A stretch of DNA of 12,811 nucleotides from Niastella sp. (GCA_021154515.1 JAJKIL010000003.1:1-12811); one strand, 5' to 3'. Positions 1-6,851 are shown, counted from the first letter of the stretch. Translations and numbers: made by a program. Notes: generated from the sequence alone by a model not told the origin.

Positions 1-2336
1 CCATTGGGTTCATACTTTTTATTGAAAACATTGTTCACCTGGCCAATGAAGGTGATGTCTTTAAACAGGGATTTATGCAGCGTATAACTGATCCGCGCGT
101 CCTGTACATAATACGGGTCAAGACTGCGTTTTTTGTTGGAAGTATTGTCGAGGTACTGCCGGCCAGCATATTTTGCCGGCAAACTGATCTCTACATTGTT
201 GCAGGGAATAAAATTCAACATGCCCGATGCAATGATCGCAGGTGAAAAGGCAATGTCGGTATTGCCATGCGGAACGGCTTTTTGACCGCCATTATCATAG
301 TCATCGTAATATTCGGTAAAGTTCCTGATCTGGTTTTTACTGAACGTAATATTACCCGCCGCATTCAACCAATGCGTGAAACGCATGGCGCCCTGCAATT
401 CAATACCCATTCGATAGCTGTCAGGAACGTTTGTACGGGTATAAGAACCCACATTATTGATCTTGCCGGTTAATACCAACTGATCCTTATACATCATATA
501 ATAAAGCGTAGCGCCCCAGTTGTATTCGCTGGTTTTCTTTTCTACGCCTAGTTCAAAATCATGCAGCTTCTCTGGTTTTGGTTGCTGGTTAATGCCCGCT
601 TCAAAATCATCGCGGTTAGGTTCTTTATTACCTTGCGAATACGAAGCGTACAACTGGTAATTGTTCTTTGAGTAAGCAAGACCAACTTTGGGGTTGAAGA
701 AATTCCAGGTATTATGCAGCAGTAAGCCGGGGTTATTTTTAAAGCCGCCAATGTAATAAAGTACGCGACGATATTGCAGATCAACAAAGCCCTGCAGGTG
801 ACTGGTCAATTGTAACTGATATTTGGCATAAGCGTTCACATCCGTTTTATACGCGTCGTTATTATACCATTGATAATTGGTGGGAATGCCGCCAAATTGC
901 GACCAGATCACATTGCCGTAGTGTTTGCCATCATAGCGGTTCCAGCCACCACCCACAATCAGCTGGCTGATATCATTTTTATATTGAACCGAAAATACCT
1001 GTCCGTAGAAATAGTTATCCAGCCATTGTTGCTGAACCAGGTCGGTTGCGCTGATCGTGTCTGCACCGACAACCGGGGCGTTCAACCCATAATCGCTATA
1101 GGCAATTACCGGTTTGTATTCTTCATAATAACCCTTGCCACGCGTTAACCAGAAGGCGGTATTGAACGTCAGCCTTCCATTGAGATCATGGTTGATGAAC
1201 AACTGGTAATGGTCCTGTTGGTAATTATCGGTTTGATTGGCGTACGTGAAATAATTATACTTTCTGGGGTCAGCTGAAAACAAATTAGTTGAATCCTGTG
1301 GCGTAAAATACAACGAGCCAACGTTATTGTTGTAATGATTTTCGAGATCAGTTTTGCTGCCGCGCAATTTGGCTTCAGGAATACCATTCCAGGCCTGGTA
1401 GGTTTTTTCATTGCCGGAAAATACATTCACGCGAACAGAAGTGTTCTTGTTTATATAGGCGCCTGACAAATAAAACGACTTCAACGAACTGCTGGCCCGG
1501 TCAATAAACCCATCGCTCGATACTTTTGAAATGCGGGCATCGAGCGTAAAGTGATCGTCGATCAATCCACTACCAGCTTTAACCGTATGTTTCCAGGTGT
1601 TGAAGGAACCATAGGTATTATTTATTTCAGCATAAGGCGTCGTATTGGTTTCGTTGGTGCTTAAATTAATAGTAGCGCCAAAAGCGCCACCACCGTTCGA
1701 TGAAGTACCCACGCCGCGTTGCACCTGTATACTGTTTACAGATGAGGTGAAATCGGGCAGGTCCACAAAGTAAGTGCCCTGCGATTCCGCATCGTTATAA
1801 GGAATGCCGTTGAGCGTAACGTTGATCCGGGTTGCATCACTACCCCTGATGCGAATAGCCGTATAACCAACGCCATTACCGGCATCGGAATTTACTATTA
1901 CTGAGGGTGTTTGATTTAAAATGAAAGGCAGGTCCTGTCCCAGGTTGAGTTTTTCAATATCTTTTTTAGAGAGATTGTTTTTGGTGAAGGGCGCTTTATC
2001 GCCGGCGCGGGTTGATTTTATTTCAACCGGTTGTAAAAAAAGATTCATTCGCTCCAGCTTCACATCTAGAGTATTACCCGAGGCAACAGCCTGATTTACT
2101 GCCTGAAAACCTATTGAAGTAACATGCAGGGTATAATTACCCGGTTTAATTTTCCTGAACTCAAACGATCCGTTTTCGGTGGTAAGCGTTGACATTCCAT
2201 TACTCAATTCTACTGTAGCGGAGGCAATAGGAGTTGAGGATGCAGCATCTGTTACTTTACCGCTGATCTGTGCAGTAAGACTATGAGTCAATAACAGGTA
2301 GCAAATCCCCAAAAGCATTTTTTTCATTTGTATCAT
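1..2336 (-). CDS. TonB-dependent outer-membrane receptor, predicted thiamin/TPP porter (C-terminus cut by window edge)
   Basis: Reading the minus strand gives an open frame of about 775 codons that runs off the left edge. It starts with a Sec signal peptide (MKKMLLGICYLLLTHSLTAQ, cleavage probably before Q20 counting from 2327). A carboxypeptidase-regulatory-like beta-sandwich follows (about residues 21-92), then a plug domain (about 118-225, with IRIRGSDATRINVTLNGIPYND and VQRGVGTSSNGGGAFGATIN). The rest is an aromatic-rich beta-barrel. The last visible residues, NNVFNKKYEPNG, match the penultimate-strand motif of such barrels, so only about 30-50 residues should be missing. Two in-frame starts exist, at 2336 (MIQMKK) and 2327 (MKK); an in-frame stop lies just upstream at 2355-2357. 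Known: receptors of this class import scarce ligands in a TonB/ExbBD-driven way, and a TPP-riboswitch-controlled one (OMR1) serves thiamin uptake in Bacteroides. The substrate call here rests on the riboswitch, not on the protein itself. Confidence 0.9.
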   Translation of the reverse strand, partial: MIQMKKMLLGICYLLLTHSLTAQISGKVTDAASSTPIASATVELSNGMSTLTTENGSFEFRKIKPGNYTLHVTSIGFQAVNQAVASGNTLDVKLERMNLFLQPVEIKSTRAGDKAPFTKNNLSKKDIEKLNLGQDLPFILNQTPSVIVNSDAGNGVGYTAIRIRGSDATRINVTLNGIPYNDAESQGTYFVDLPDFTSSVNSIQVQRGVGTSSNGGGAFGATINLSTNETNTTPYAEINNTYGSFNTWKHTVKAGSGLIDDHFTLDARISKVSSDGFIDRASSSLKSFYLSGAYINKNTSVRVNVFSGNEKTYQAWNGIPEAKLRGSKTDLENHYNNNVGSLYFTPQDSTNLFSADPRKYNYFTYANQTDNYQQDHYQLFINHDLNGRLTFNTAFWLTRGKGYYEEYKPVIAYSDYGLNAPVVGADTISATDLVQQQWLDNYFYGQVFSVQYKNDISQLIVGGGWNRYDGKHYGNVIWSQFGGIPTNYQWYNNDAYKTDVNAYAKYQLQLTSHLQGFVDLQYRRVLYYIGGFKNNPGLLLHNTWNFFNPKVGLAYSKNNYQLYASYSQGNKEPNRDDFEAGINQQPKPEKLHDFELGVEKKTSEYNWGATLYYMMYKDQLVLTGKINNVGSYTRTNVPDSYRMGIELQGAMRFTHWLNAAGNITFSKNQIRNFTEYYDDYDNGGQKAVPHGNTDIAFSPAIIASGMLNFIPCNNVEISLPAKYAGRQYLDNTSNKKRSLDPYYVQDARISYTLHKSLFKDITFIGQVNNVFNKKYEPN

Positions 2337-2402
2337 GTTTGTTGAAAAAATGATTTAAGAGAAATGCTGCGAAAGTGAAGTGTAGACAAATACGGAGCTA
2401 CC

Positions 2403-2486
2403 TTCCCTGCGCAGGCATTACCCTGATCAGGTTCTACGGGTCTGTTCTCAGCCTTACCGCTGTTGGCGGGAAAGCACCCCGGGAAA
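2403..2486 (-). promoter_or_regulatory. TPP (thiamin pyrophosphate) riboswitch, THI element
   Basis: On the minus strand the conserved aptamer blocks appear in the right order. A 5' P1 strand (TTCCC, 2485-2481) leads into GGGGTGC. The P3 hairpin is CCGC-caaca-GCGG (2469-2457), followed by GGCTGAGA with its core CTGAGA at 2451-2446. Then come ACCTGATC (2432-2425), GGTAATGCC (2422-2414), GCGCAGGGAA and the closing P1 strand (GGGAA, 2407-2403). This is a full-length aptamer with all signature bases. It sits about 66 bases before the receptor start. I see no U-tract terminator between aptamer and start codon, so control at translation initiation or by another mechanism is more likely than simple intrinsic termination. 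High thiamin pyrophosphate should repress the receptor gene. Confidence 0.96.
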
Positions 2487-2516
2487 CTGAAAATCTCTGA
2501 TTTTTAAAAGAGTCTG

Positions 2517-2524
2517 CAAAGATA
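2517..2524 (-). promoter_or_regulatory. Bacteroidetes-type -7 promoter element of the riboswitch leader
   Basis: The minus strand reads TATCTTTG, a perfect match to the Bacteroidota -7 consensus TAnnTTTG. It would start transcription near 2510, about 25 bases before the TPP aptamer. The expected TTG-type -33 element is not clear; the upstream stretch is an A/T-rich run. Confidence 0.65.
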
Positions 2525-2585
2525 CGAACATTATTTTTTTAAGAATATTGTAACATCTGGGTATCGTTATCCGTCACACCAGCAT

Positions 2586-3320
2586 ATGAGTACTATGAAA
2601 AAGCATCTTTTAACTCCTATATTATTATTAATCAATATCATGGCTATTAGCCAGGAAAAAATTATATATGATGCCAATGCCGAAAAACGTGAAGTAGGCA
2701 GCTTTCAGAGTATCAGGGTGTCTGATGGCATCGATCTGTATCTTATTCAAAGCACAGAGGAAGGGTTGGTAGTAAGTGCTACAGAAATAGCTCAACGCGA
2801 CAAAATGCGGACTGTTGTTGAAAATGGCGAGTTAAGGATATTTTTAAATGGCGGGGGATTTAACTGGAAAGGCAGGAAGTTTAAGGCGTATGTGTCGGTA
2901 AAGACGCTTAATAAATTGAGGGCTACAGGCGGAAGTGATATAATTATTCAGGGAGAATTGAAGCTTGATAAATTAAACCTGGAGTTAGCAGGCGGAAGTG
3001 ATTTTAACGGGCAGGTAGCTGTGACTGATTTAACGGTTGATCAAAGTGGGGGCTCCGATGTTCATATGAAAGGGAGTGTTGTTAATTTAAGAATAGATGC
3101 CCACGGCGGCAGTGATTTCAAAGCGGAGGAGCTGGTTGCTGAATATGCTATTATAGATGTAAGTGGTGGAAGCGATGCCACTTTAACGGTTAACAAAGAA
3201 ATGGCAGCTGAAGCCAGTGGCGGCAGTGATGTGAAGTACAAGGGACATCCCGTGATCAAATATAAATCAGCTACTGGTGGTGGTAGTGTTCGAAACGTGG
3301 ATAAGACATTATCGATTTAA
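2586..3320 (+). CDS. Secreted GIN-domain (DUF2807) protein with GGSD beta-helix repeats
   Basis: The 244-residue product starts with a signal peptide (hydrophobic core LLTPILLLINIMAIS before Q23) and is probably exported to the periplasm or outer surface. A head segment follows (about residues 30-110, with SFQSIRVSDGIDLYLIQ), which is the usual opening of the GIN/DUF2807 family. The second half carries six GGSD motifs spaced about 20-22 residues apart, each after a short beta-strand pair, and a last degenerate GGGS. This is the turn pattern of a right-handed beta-helix. The family is common in Bacteroidota and is sometimes labelled auto-transporter adhesin head, but its function is not established. 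A second in-frame ATG at 2595 gives the more usual MKK start and may be the true one. No clear promoter or Shine-Dalgarno is visible. It is divergent from the thiamin receptor and ends 12 bases before the converging HTH gene. Confidence 0.88.
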   Translation: MSTMKKHLLTPILLLINIMAISQEKIIYDANAEKREVGSFQSIRVSDGIDLYLIQSTEEGLVVSATEIAQRDKMRTVVENGELRIFLNGGGFNWKGRKFKAYVSVKTLNKLRATGGSDIIIQGELKLDKLNLELAGGSDFNGQVAVTDLTVDQSGGSDVHMKGSVVNLRIDAHGGSDFKAEELVAEYAIIDVSGGSDATLTVNKEMAAEASGGSDVKYKGHPVIKYKSATGGGSVRNVDKTLSI

Positions 3321-3332
3321 CATATTTATTAT

Positions 3333-3599
3333 TTAGACATCTTTAAAGAACTCTTCCGGTTTTATATCCAGGCCATGCAATAATTTCAGGAAGGTGCTTA
3401 AATACATATCCCCACCGGATTCATACCGGGTCATGGCGCTTCTTGAGATATTGATTTCATACGAAAAGCTTTCCAGTGTTGTTCTTGCCTGGCGTTTATT
3501 CTTCAATGCTTTCCCGATTTTGTTTAACATCTTCTCTGTTTCGGCAGCTGATAATTCCTGGGCTATGGGCCTCCGTGCTGACGGTCTAGTTTTTCGCAT
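3333..3599 (-). CDS. Small helix-turn-helix (XRE/Cro-like) DNA-binding protein
   Basis: This 88-residue protein has a basic N-terminal tail (RKTRPSARRP) and then one HTH domain over about residues 24-86. IGKALKNKRQARTTLESFSYE supplies helices 1-2. INISRSAMTRYESGG supplies the recognition helix and the following turn, where the MTRYESG segment is typical of XRE/Cro proteins. MYLSTFLKLLHGLDIKPEEFF closes the domain. There is no sensor or enzymatic domain. It could be a stand-alone regulator or a solitary antitoxin-like protein, but no toxin partner lies next to it. A one-mismatch -7 element (TATCTTAG, minus strand, 3659-3652) lies about 50 bases upstream. The gene converges on the GIN-domain gene with only 12 bases between the stops. 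Its target is unknown. Confidence 0.8.
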   Translation of the reverse strand: MRKTRPSARRPIAQELSAAETEKMLNKIGKALKNKRQARTTLESFSYEINISRSAMTRYESGGDMYLSTFLKLLHGLDIKPEEFFKDV

Positions 3600-3741
3600 G
3601 TACGCAATTAAGATAGGATTCCCTTATTTTAAAACCCTTGAATAGGGGGCGCTAAGATAAATGTCTTATAATAAATGTCCTTAAAAAAGTACAGCAATGT
3701 AAAAAAATAGTAACTTCATTGACAGGTAACCGTTGTTAGTA

Positions 3742-3928
3742 ATGGTTGATTTATTTAATATCAACTATGCTATACTGTTTGCGATAGATACCTTATCTCC
3801 ACGCTGGCACATCAGACTACACATAACGCTTAATTCCGGAAAGGTATTGGGGAAGTATTGTTCCCCCGATGATGTTCGATGTAAAAAGGAAAGGCGATGA
3901 CGACCCGTCCCTGTGGGGCGGGTTTTTT
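3742..3928 (+). ncRNA. Candidate small transcript (structured RNA or 52-codon ORF) ending in an intrinsic terminator
   Basis: A strong plus-strand terminator at 3904-3928 has no recognised gene ahead of it. The 160 bases before it contain several hairpins: GTTGAT/ATCAAC (3745-3765), AGATA-cct-TATCT (3786-3798) and GGGGAA-gtattg-TTCCCC (3849-3866). The palindrome TTCCGGAA lies at 3834-3841. The same stretch is also an ORF, ATG 3742 to TGA 3898-3900, of 52 codons; it begins MVDLFNINYAILFAIDTLSP and ends KKERR, with the stop three bases before the terminator. I recognise neither the RNA nor the peptide. A weak -7-like element (TACTGTTTG, 3773-3781, one base too long) might start a shorter RNA. 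Transcription here is inferred from the terminator only. Confidence 0.3.
3904..3928 (+). terminator. Rho-independent terminator
   Basis: CCCGTCCC (3904-3911) pairs with GGGGCGGG (3915-3922), giving eight pairs with one G-U across a tight tgt loop. Six T follow directly, then G and five more T. This is the textbook plus-strand form. The nearest annotated plus-strand gene ends 580 bases upstream, which points to an unannotated transcript before it. Confidence 0.85.
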
Positions 3929-3938
3929 GTTTTTGGGC

Positions 3939-4253
3939 AGAATATTTTCTAAAAGGGAAAAGTTTCTTTTTAAAAAGGAGGAACGATATTTTCAATACAA
4001 GAAGTTTCTACTTAAAAAGAAGAAGTGTTTACTCAAAAACAAGAACTGTTCATTGAACTGGTAGAACCTCTTTTTCAGTCAGAAGAAGATTCCTTTTAAT
4101 GACATGGTCAGGTCATATAATGGATCGTTTGGGTAAATGAAAGGAATAGTCGGGTATTTTAAAAACCGGAACTGCTTTTTGAAAAACAGAGTCTGGTTTT
4201 AGAATAAAGTGAACTGTTTTTTCAATAACAATTCTTGATTGAATGGATTGATA
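3939..4253. repeat. Degenerate tandem array of fifteen 21-bp units in exact register
   Basis: Cutting the sequence every 21 bases from 3939 gives fifteen units without any insertion or deletion. Each unit opens with AAG/AAC/GTC, has a T-rich run in positions 4-12, an A-rich run in positions 13-17 and often ends in AAG. Position 7 is T in 12 of 15 units, position 10 is T in 11, and positions 13 and 14 are each A in 13. Many units are near-palindromes, for example CTGCTTTTTGAAAAACAG at 4172-4189 and GTTCATTGAAC at 4048-4058. Stops break the register frame on the plus strand (4062, 4134, 4200, 4236) and on the minus strand (4113-4115, 4050-4052, 4029-4031, 4008-4010), so it is not a coding repeat now. 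Twenty-one bp equals two helical turns, so phased A/T tracts and DNA bending are possible. It lies between two terminators that face it. Confidence 0.7.
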
Positions 4254-4265
4254 GAGTAGGGGCAT

Positions 4266-4293
4266 AAAAAAAGGCCTCTTTTCAGAAGCCTTT
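4266..4293 (-). terminator. Rho-independent terminator of tRNA-fMet
   Basis: On the minus strand AAAGGCTTC (4293-4285) pairs with GAGGCCTTT (4278-4270), nine pairs with one G-U, across the loop TGAAAA. The paired TTT runs into four more T (4269-4266). It begins six bases after the tRNA 3' end, so the tRNA is the last gene of its transcript. Confidence 0.88.
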
Positions 4294-4299
4294 CCTAAG

Positions 4300-4371
<72 letters not shown>

Positions 4372-4516
4372 ATGTATTATTTTCAAATATCGCTACTTAA
4401 TTCACGATATAAAGTTTTCTTTTTTTATAAGAACTAATCCGAATCAACCTCTTTTTCACGCCTAACCTCTTCATTTCCACCCTTTCTTCACCAACCCTTC
4501 TTCGTTAATTGGGTTG

Positions 4517-4548
4517 CAAAGATAAAGGTATATATGTTTGCCACCAAA
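4517..4548 (-). promoter_or_regulatory. Minus-strand promoter (TTTG-N20-TATCTTTG) toward tRNA-fMet
   Basis: On the minus strand TTTG (4548-4545) is followed after 20 bases by TATCTTTG (4524-4517), a perfect Bacteroidota -33/-7 pair. Transcription would start near 4510 and run through about 140 bases of leader before the tRNA. No closer promoter for the tRNA is apparent. The leader contains a CAACCC/GGGTTG hairpin near its start and a 25-codon basic ORF (4474-4397). Confidence 0.65.
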
Positions 4549-4571
4549 CTTATTTTAATCTTTTACCTTTG
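4537..4571 (+). promoter_or_regulatory. Plus-strand promoter of era-der (TTTG-N23-TACCTTTG)
   Basis: TTTG (4537-4540) and TACCTTTG (4564-4571) match the -33 and -7 elements with a 23-base spacer, at the long end of the accepted range. The start site would be near 4577, leaving only about a dozen bases of leader before the era ATG at 4589. The -33 TTTG is one arm of the palindrome GTTTG-ccac-CAAAC, whose other arm is the -33 element of the divergent minus-strand promoter. Confidence 0.7.
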
Positions 4572-4588
4572 CAGGAATTTTAAAATTG

Positions 4589-5458
4589 ATGAAAGCGGGT
4601 TTTGTTAGCATATTCGGACGCCCCAACGCGGGCAAAAGCACTTTGCTCAACGCTCTGATGGGCGAAAAGCTGGCTATTGTGTCGCCTAAAGTGCAAACTA
4701 CCCGCCATCGCATCAAAGGCATTTTAACAGAACCTGAGTACCAGATCATCTTTTCCGATACTCCCGGCATCATTGAACCAAAGTACAAACTTCAGGAAAA
4801 AATGATGCACGCGGTAAGGCAGGCACTGGAAGATACCGATGTGGCCCTGCTGCTGGTTGATGTGAACGAAAACCACGAAGAGGTAAATACCATTTTCGAG
4901 GCATTGCGACTAAAAGTGCCCGCCATCATTGTGATCAATAAACTGGATGAAGCGTCTGAGGCAAAAAAGAAAGAAGTGTTCGAACTGTATGGGGCCAAAC
5001 CCTATTGCAAAGGACTGGCAGGTATTTCGGCCCTTAAAAAAACAGGGTTGAAAGAACTGTTAGATGCCATTCTGAAATTTCTCCCCGAAAATCCGCCCTT
5101 CTTTGAAGGCGATGAAATGACCGATCTGCCCACGCGCTTTTTTTGCGCGGAAATGATCCGGGAAAAGATATTTTATTTATACCAGGAAGAAATACCTTAT
5201 CATACAACCGTTATTGTGAATGAGTTCAAAGAGAAGTCATCACTCATAAAAATTGCTGCTGATATAATCGTGAACCGGGAAACGCAAAAAGGCATTTTGC
5301 TGGGCGTTGGTGGTAAAATGATCAGACAATTGGGAACGGAAGCAAGAAAGGATATTGAACAGTTCCTTGGACAAAAAGTGTTTCTGGAACTGTTTGTTAA
5401 AGTGCGGCCAAAGTGGCGCGATAATGAGTACATGTTAAAAGAATACGGCTATCACTAA
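4589..5458 (+). CDS. era: GTPase Era, 16S rRNA-binding ribosome assembly factor
   Basis: Era binds the 3' end of 16S rRNA and helps maturation of the 30S subunit. The 289-residue product has the full set of GTPase motifs: G1 GRPNAGKS (residues 10-17), G2 TT at 37-38, G3 DTPG (57-60), G4 NKLD (117-120) and a G5-like ISALKK (146-150). The C-terminal half is the KH RNA-binding domain. Its GxxG loop lies in LGVGGKMIRQLG and is followed by EARKDIEQFLGQKVFLELFVKV, as in known Era proteins. The length is normal (about 290-300). I take ATG 4589; an upstream in-frame TTG at 4586 adds one residue and is unlikely. There is no Shine-Dalgarno, and the leader predicted from the promoter at 4564-4571 is very short. 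It is the first gene of an operon with der, 19 bases downstream. Confidence 0.97.
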   Translation: MKAGFVSIFGRPNAGKSTLLNALMGEKLAIVSPKVQTTRHRIKGILTEPEYQIIFSDTPGIIEPKYKLQEKMMHAVRQALEDTDVALLLVDVNENHEEVNTIFEALRLKVPAIIVINKLDEASEAKKKEVFELYGAKPYCKGLAGISALKKTGLKELLDAILKFLPENPPFFEGDEMTDLPTRFFCAEMIREKIFYLYQEEIPYHTTVIVNEFKEKSSLIKIAADIIVNRETQKGILLGVGGKMIRQLGTEARKDIEQFLGQKVFLELFVKVRPKWRDNEYMLKEYGYH

Positions 5459-5477
5459 TAATTTTTAGAGCAACATT

Positions 5478-6794
5478 ATGGCAGGTTTTACAGTAGCAAT
5501 AGTTGGAAGGCCCAACGTAGGGAAAAGCACCTTTTTTAATCGCTTGCTTGAAGAGCGTAAAGCAATCGTGGACGATGTAAGCGGCGTTACCCGCGACCGG
5601 CAATATGGTGTGGCCGAGTGGAATGGTAAATCATTCAACGTTATAGATACCGGTGGTTTTGTACCGCAAAGCGAAGAGGCTTTTGAAAAAGAGATCAATA
5701 AACAGGTAATGATCGCTGTTGAGGAAGCGAACGCCATGTTATTCATGGTTGATGCCGCCACCGGTATTACCGATCTCGATGAATCAATGGCCGATGTATT
5801 ACGTCGTACCGCCAAACCGGTGTTCCTGGTAGTTAATAAAGTAGATAATCACGAACGTCTGCTGGAAGCTACCGAGTTTTATGGCTTAGGCTTCGATAAT
5901 ATCTTTTTCCTTTCTTCCATGAGTGGCAGTGGCACTGGTGAATTACTCGATGCGGTGGCTGATTTAATTACCGAAGACGATGTGGCTGCCATGGAAGCCG
6001 AAGGCGCGCTTCCTAAATTTGCCATCATAGGTCAGCCGAATGTAGGCAAGTCATCCTTGCTGAATGCGCTGATAGGGAAGGAGCGTACTATTGTAAGCGA
6101 CATTGCCGGTACTACCCGCGATACCATTCATACTCATTATAATTTATTTCAGAAGGAATTTGTGCTCATCGATACTGCGGGTCTCCGCCGTAAAACCAAA
6201 GTGCATGAAGACCTGGAATTTTATTCCGTGATCCGGGCTATTAAAGCCATGGATGAGGCGGATGTATGTCTGCTGATGCTCGATGCCGAAAAAGGCATTA
6301 CGCAACAGGACCTGAGTATCTTTAATTTGGCGTCGAAGAAGGGCAAGGGTATTGTGCTGCTGGTGAATAAATGGGATACCATGGCGAAAGAAACCAATAC
6401 CGCCCGGGATTATGAAAATGAATTGAAGAAGCGGATCGCGCCTTTCTCCGATGTGCCCATCCTCTTCATTTCTGCCCAGGAAAAAGTGCGTATTCATAAA
6501 GCGATAGAAATAGCACTGGAAGTGTATGAAAACAAACAACGTAAAGTGCCAACTTCTGAGTTGAACGATATCATGTTAAAGGCAATTGCTTCTTATCAAC
6601 CGCCGGTTGTCAGGGGTAATCCTATTCGCATTAAATATGTAACGCAGTTGCCAACGCAGGTGCCGTCGTTTGCTTTCTTCTGTAATTTCCCCGATGATGT
6701 AAAGCAACCTTACAAGAACTATCTCGAGAACCAGTTACGCCAGAATTTTAACTTCACCGGCGTACCGGTACGTTTATTCTTTAGAAAGAAATAA
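5478..6794 (+). CDS. der: GTPase Der (EngA), 50S ribosomal subunit assembly factor
   Basis: Der has two GTPase domains in tandem and acts in late 50S subunit assembly. Domain 1 shows GRPNVGKS (residues 10-17), DTGG (57-60) and NKVD (120-123). Domain 2 shows GQPNVGKS (185-192), DTAG (232-235) and NKWD (297-300). The C-terminal KH-like domain follows from about residue 350 and ends in the basic tail PVRLFFRKK, typical of the family. The length of 438 residues is normal. The start at 5478 (MAGFTVAIVGRPN) places the first G1 motif at the usual distance from the N-terminus. It is co-transcribed with era (19-base gap) and closed by a terminator 14 bases after the stop codon. Both products use GTP and act in ribosome biogenesis, so the pair makes functional sense. 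Confidence 0.98.
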   Translation: MAGFTVAIVGRPNVGKSTFFNRLLEERKAIVDDVSGVTRDRQYGVAEWNGKSFNVIDTGGFVPQSEEAFEKEINKQVMIAVEEANAMLFMVDAATGITDLDESMADVLRRTAKPVFLVVNKVDNHERLLEATEFYGLGFDNIFFLSSMSGSGTGELLDAVADLITEDDVAAMEAEGALPKFAIIGQPNVGKSSLLNALIGKERTIVSDIAGTTRDTIHTHYNLFQKEFVLIDTAGLRRKTKVHEDLEFYSVIRAIKAMDEADVCLLMLDAEKGITQQDLSIFNLASKKGKGIVLLVNKWDTMAKETNTARDYENELKKRIAPFSDVPILFISAQEKVRIHKAIEIALEVYENKQRKVPTSELNDIMLKAIASYQPPVVRGNPIRIKYVTQLPTQVPSFAFFCNFPDDVKQPYKNYLENQLRQNFNFTGVPVRLFFRKK

Positions 6795-6808
6795 TACTTC
6801 GATACATC

Positions 6809-6851
6809 AGCAAAAGCCCCGATAGCAGTAGCTCGTCGGGGCTTTTGCTTT
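6809..6851 (+). terminator. Terminator of the era-der operon
   Basis: AGCAAAAGCCCCGA (6809-6822) and TCGGGGCTTTTGCT (6836-6849) form a perfect 14-bp stem with a 13-base loop. The T-run lies within the 3' arm and only two more T follow, so the U-tract is weak, but the stem is strong and directly behind der. Confidence 0.78.

Noticed and set aside
267..1426. Small ORFs on both strands within the TonB receptor
   Set aside because: They lie in other frames of a long, convincing receptor gene and look like nothing known.
3333..3599. Antitoxin of a toxin-antitoxin pair
   Set aside because: The HTH domain would fit, but no toxin-like small gene sits on the same strand beside it.
3765..3995. 76-residue minus-strand ORF with a Lys/Phe-rich start
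   Set aside because: It begins inside the 21-bp array, runs backward through the plus-strand terminator and has no family likeness; its Lys/Phe content comes from the T/A runs.
3939..4253. CRISPR array
   Set aside because: The units are contiguous 21-bp blocks without constant repeats or unique spacers, and no cas gene is in the window.
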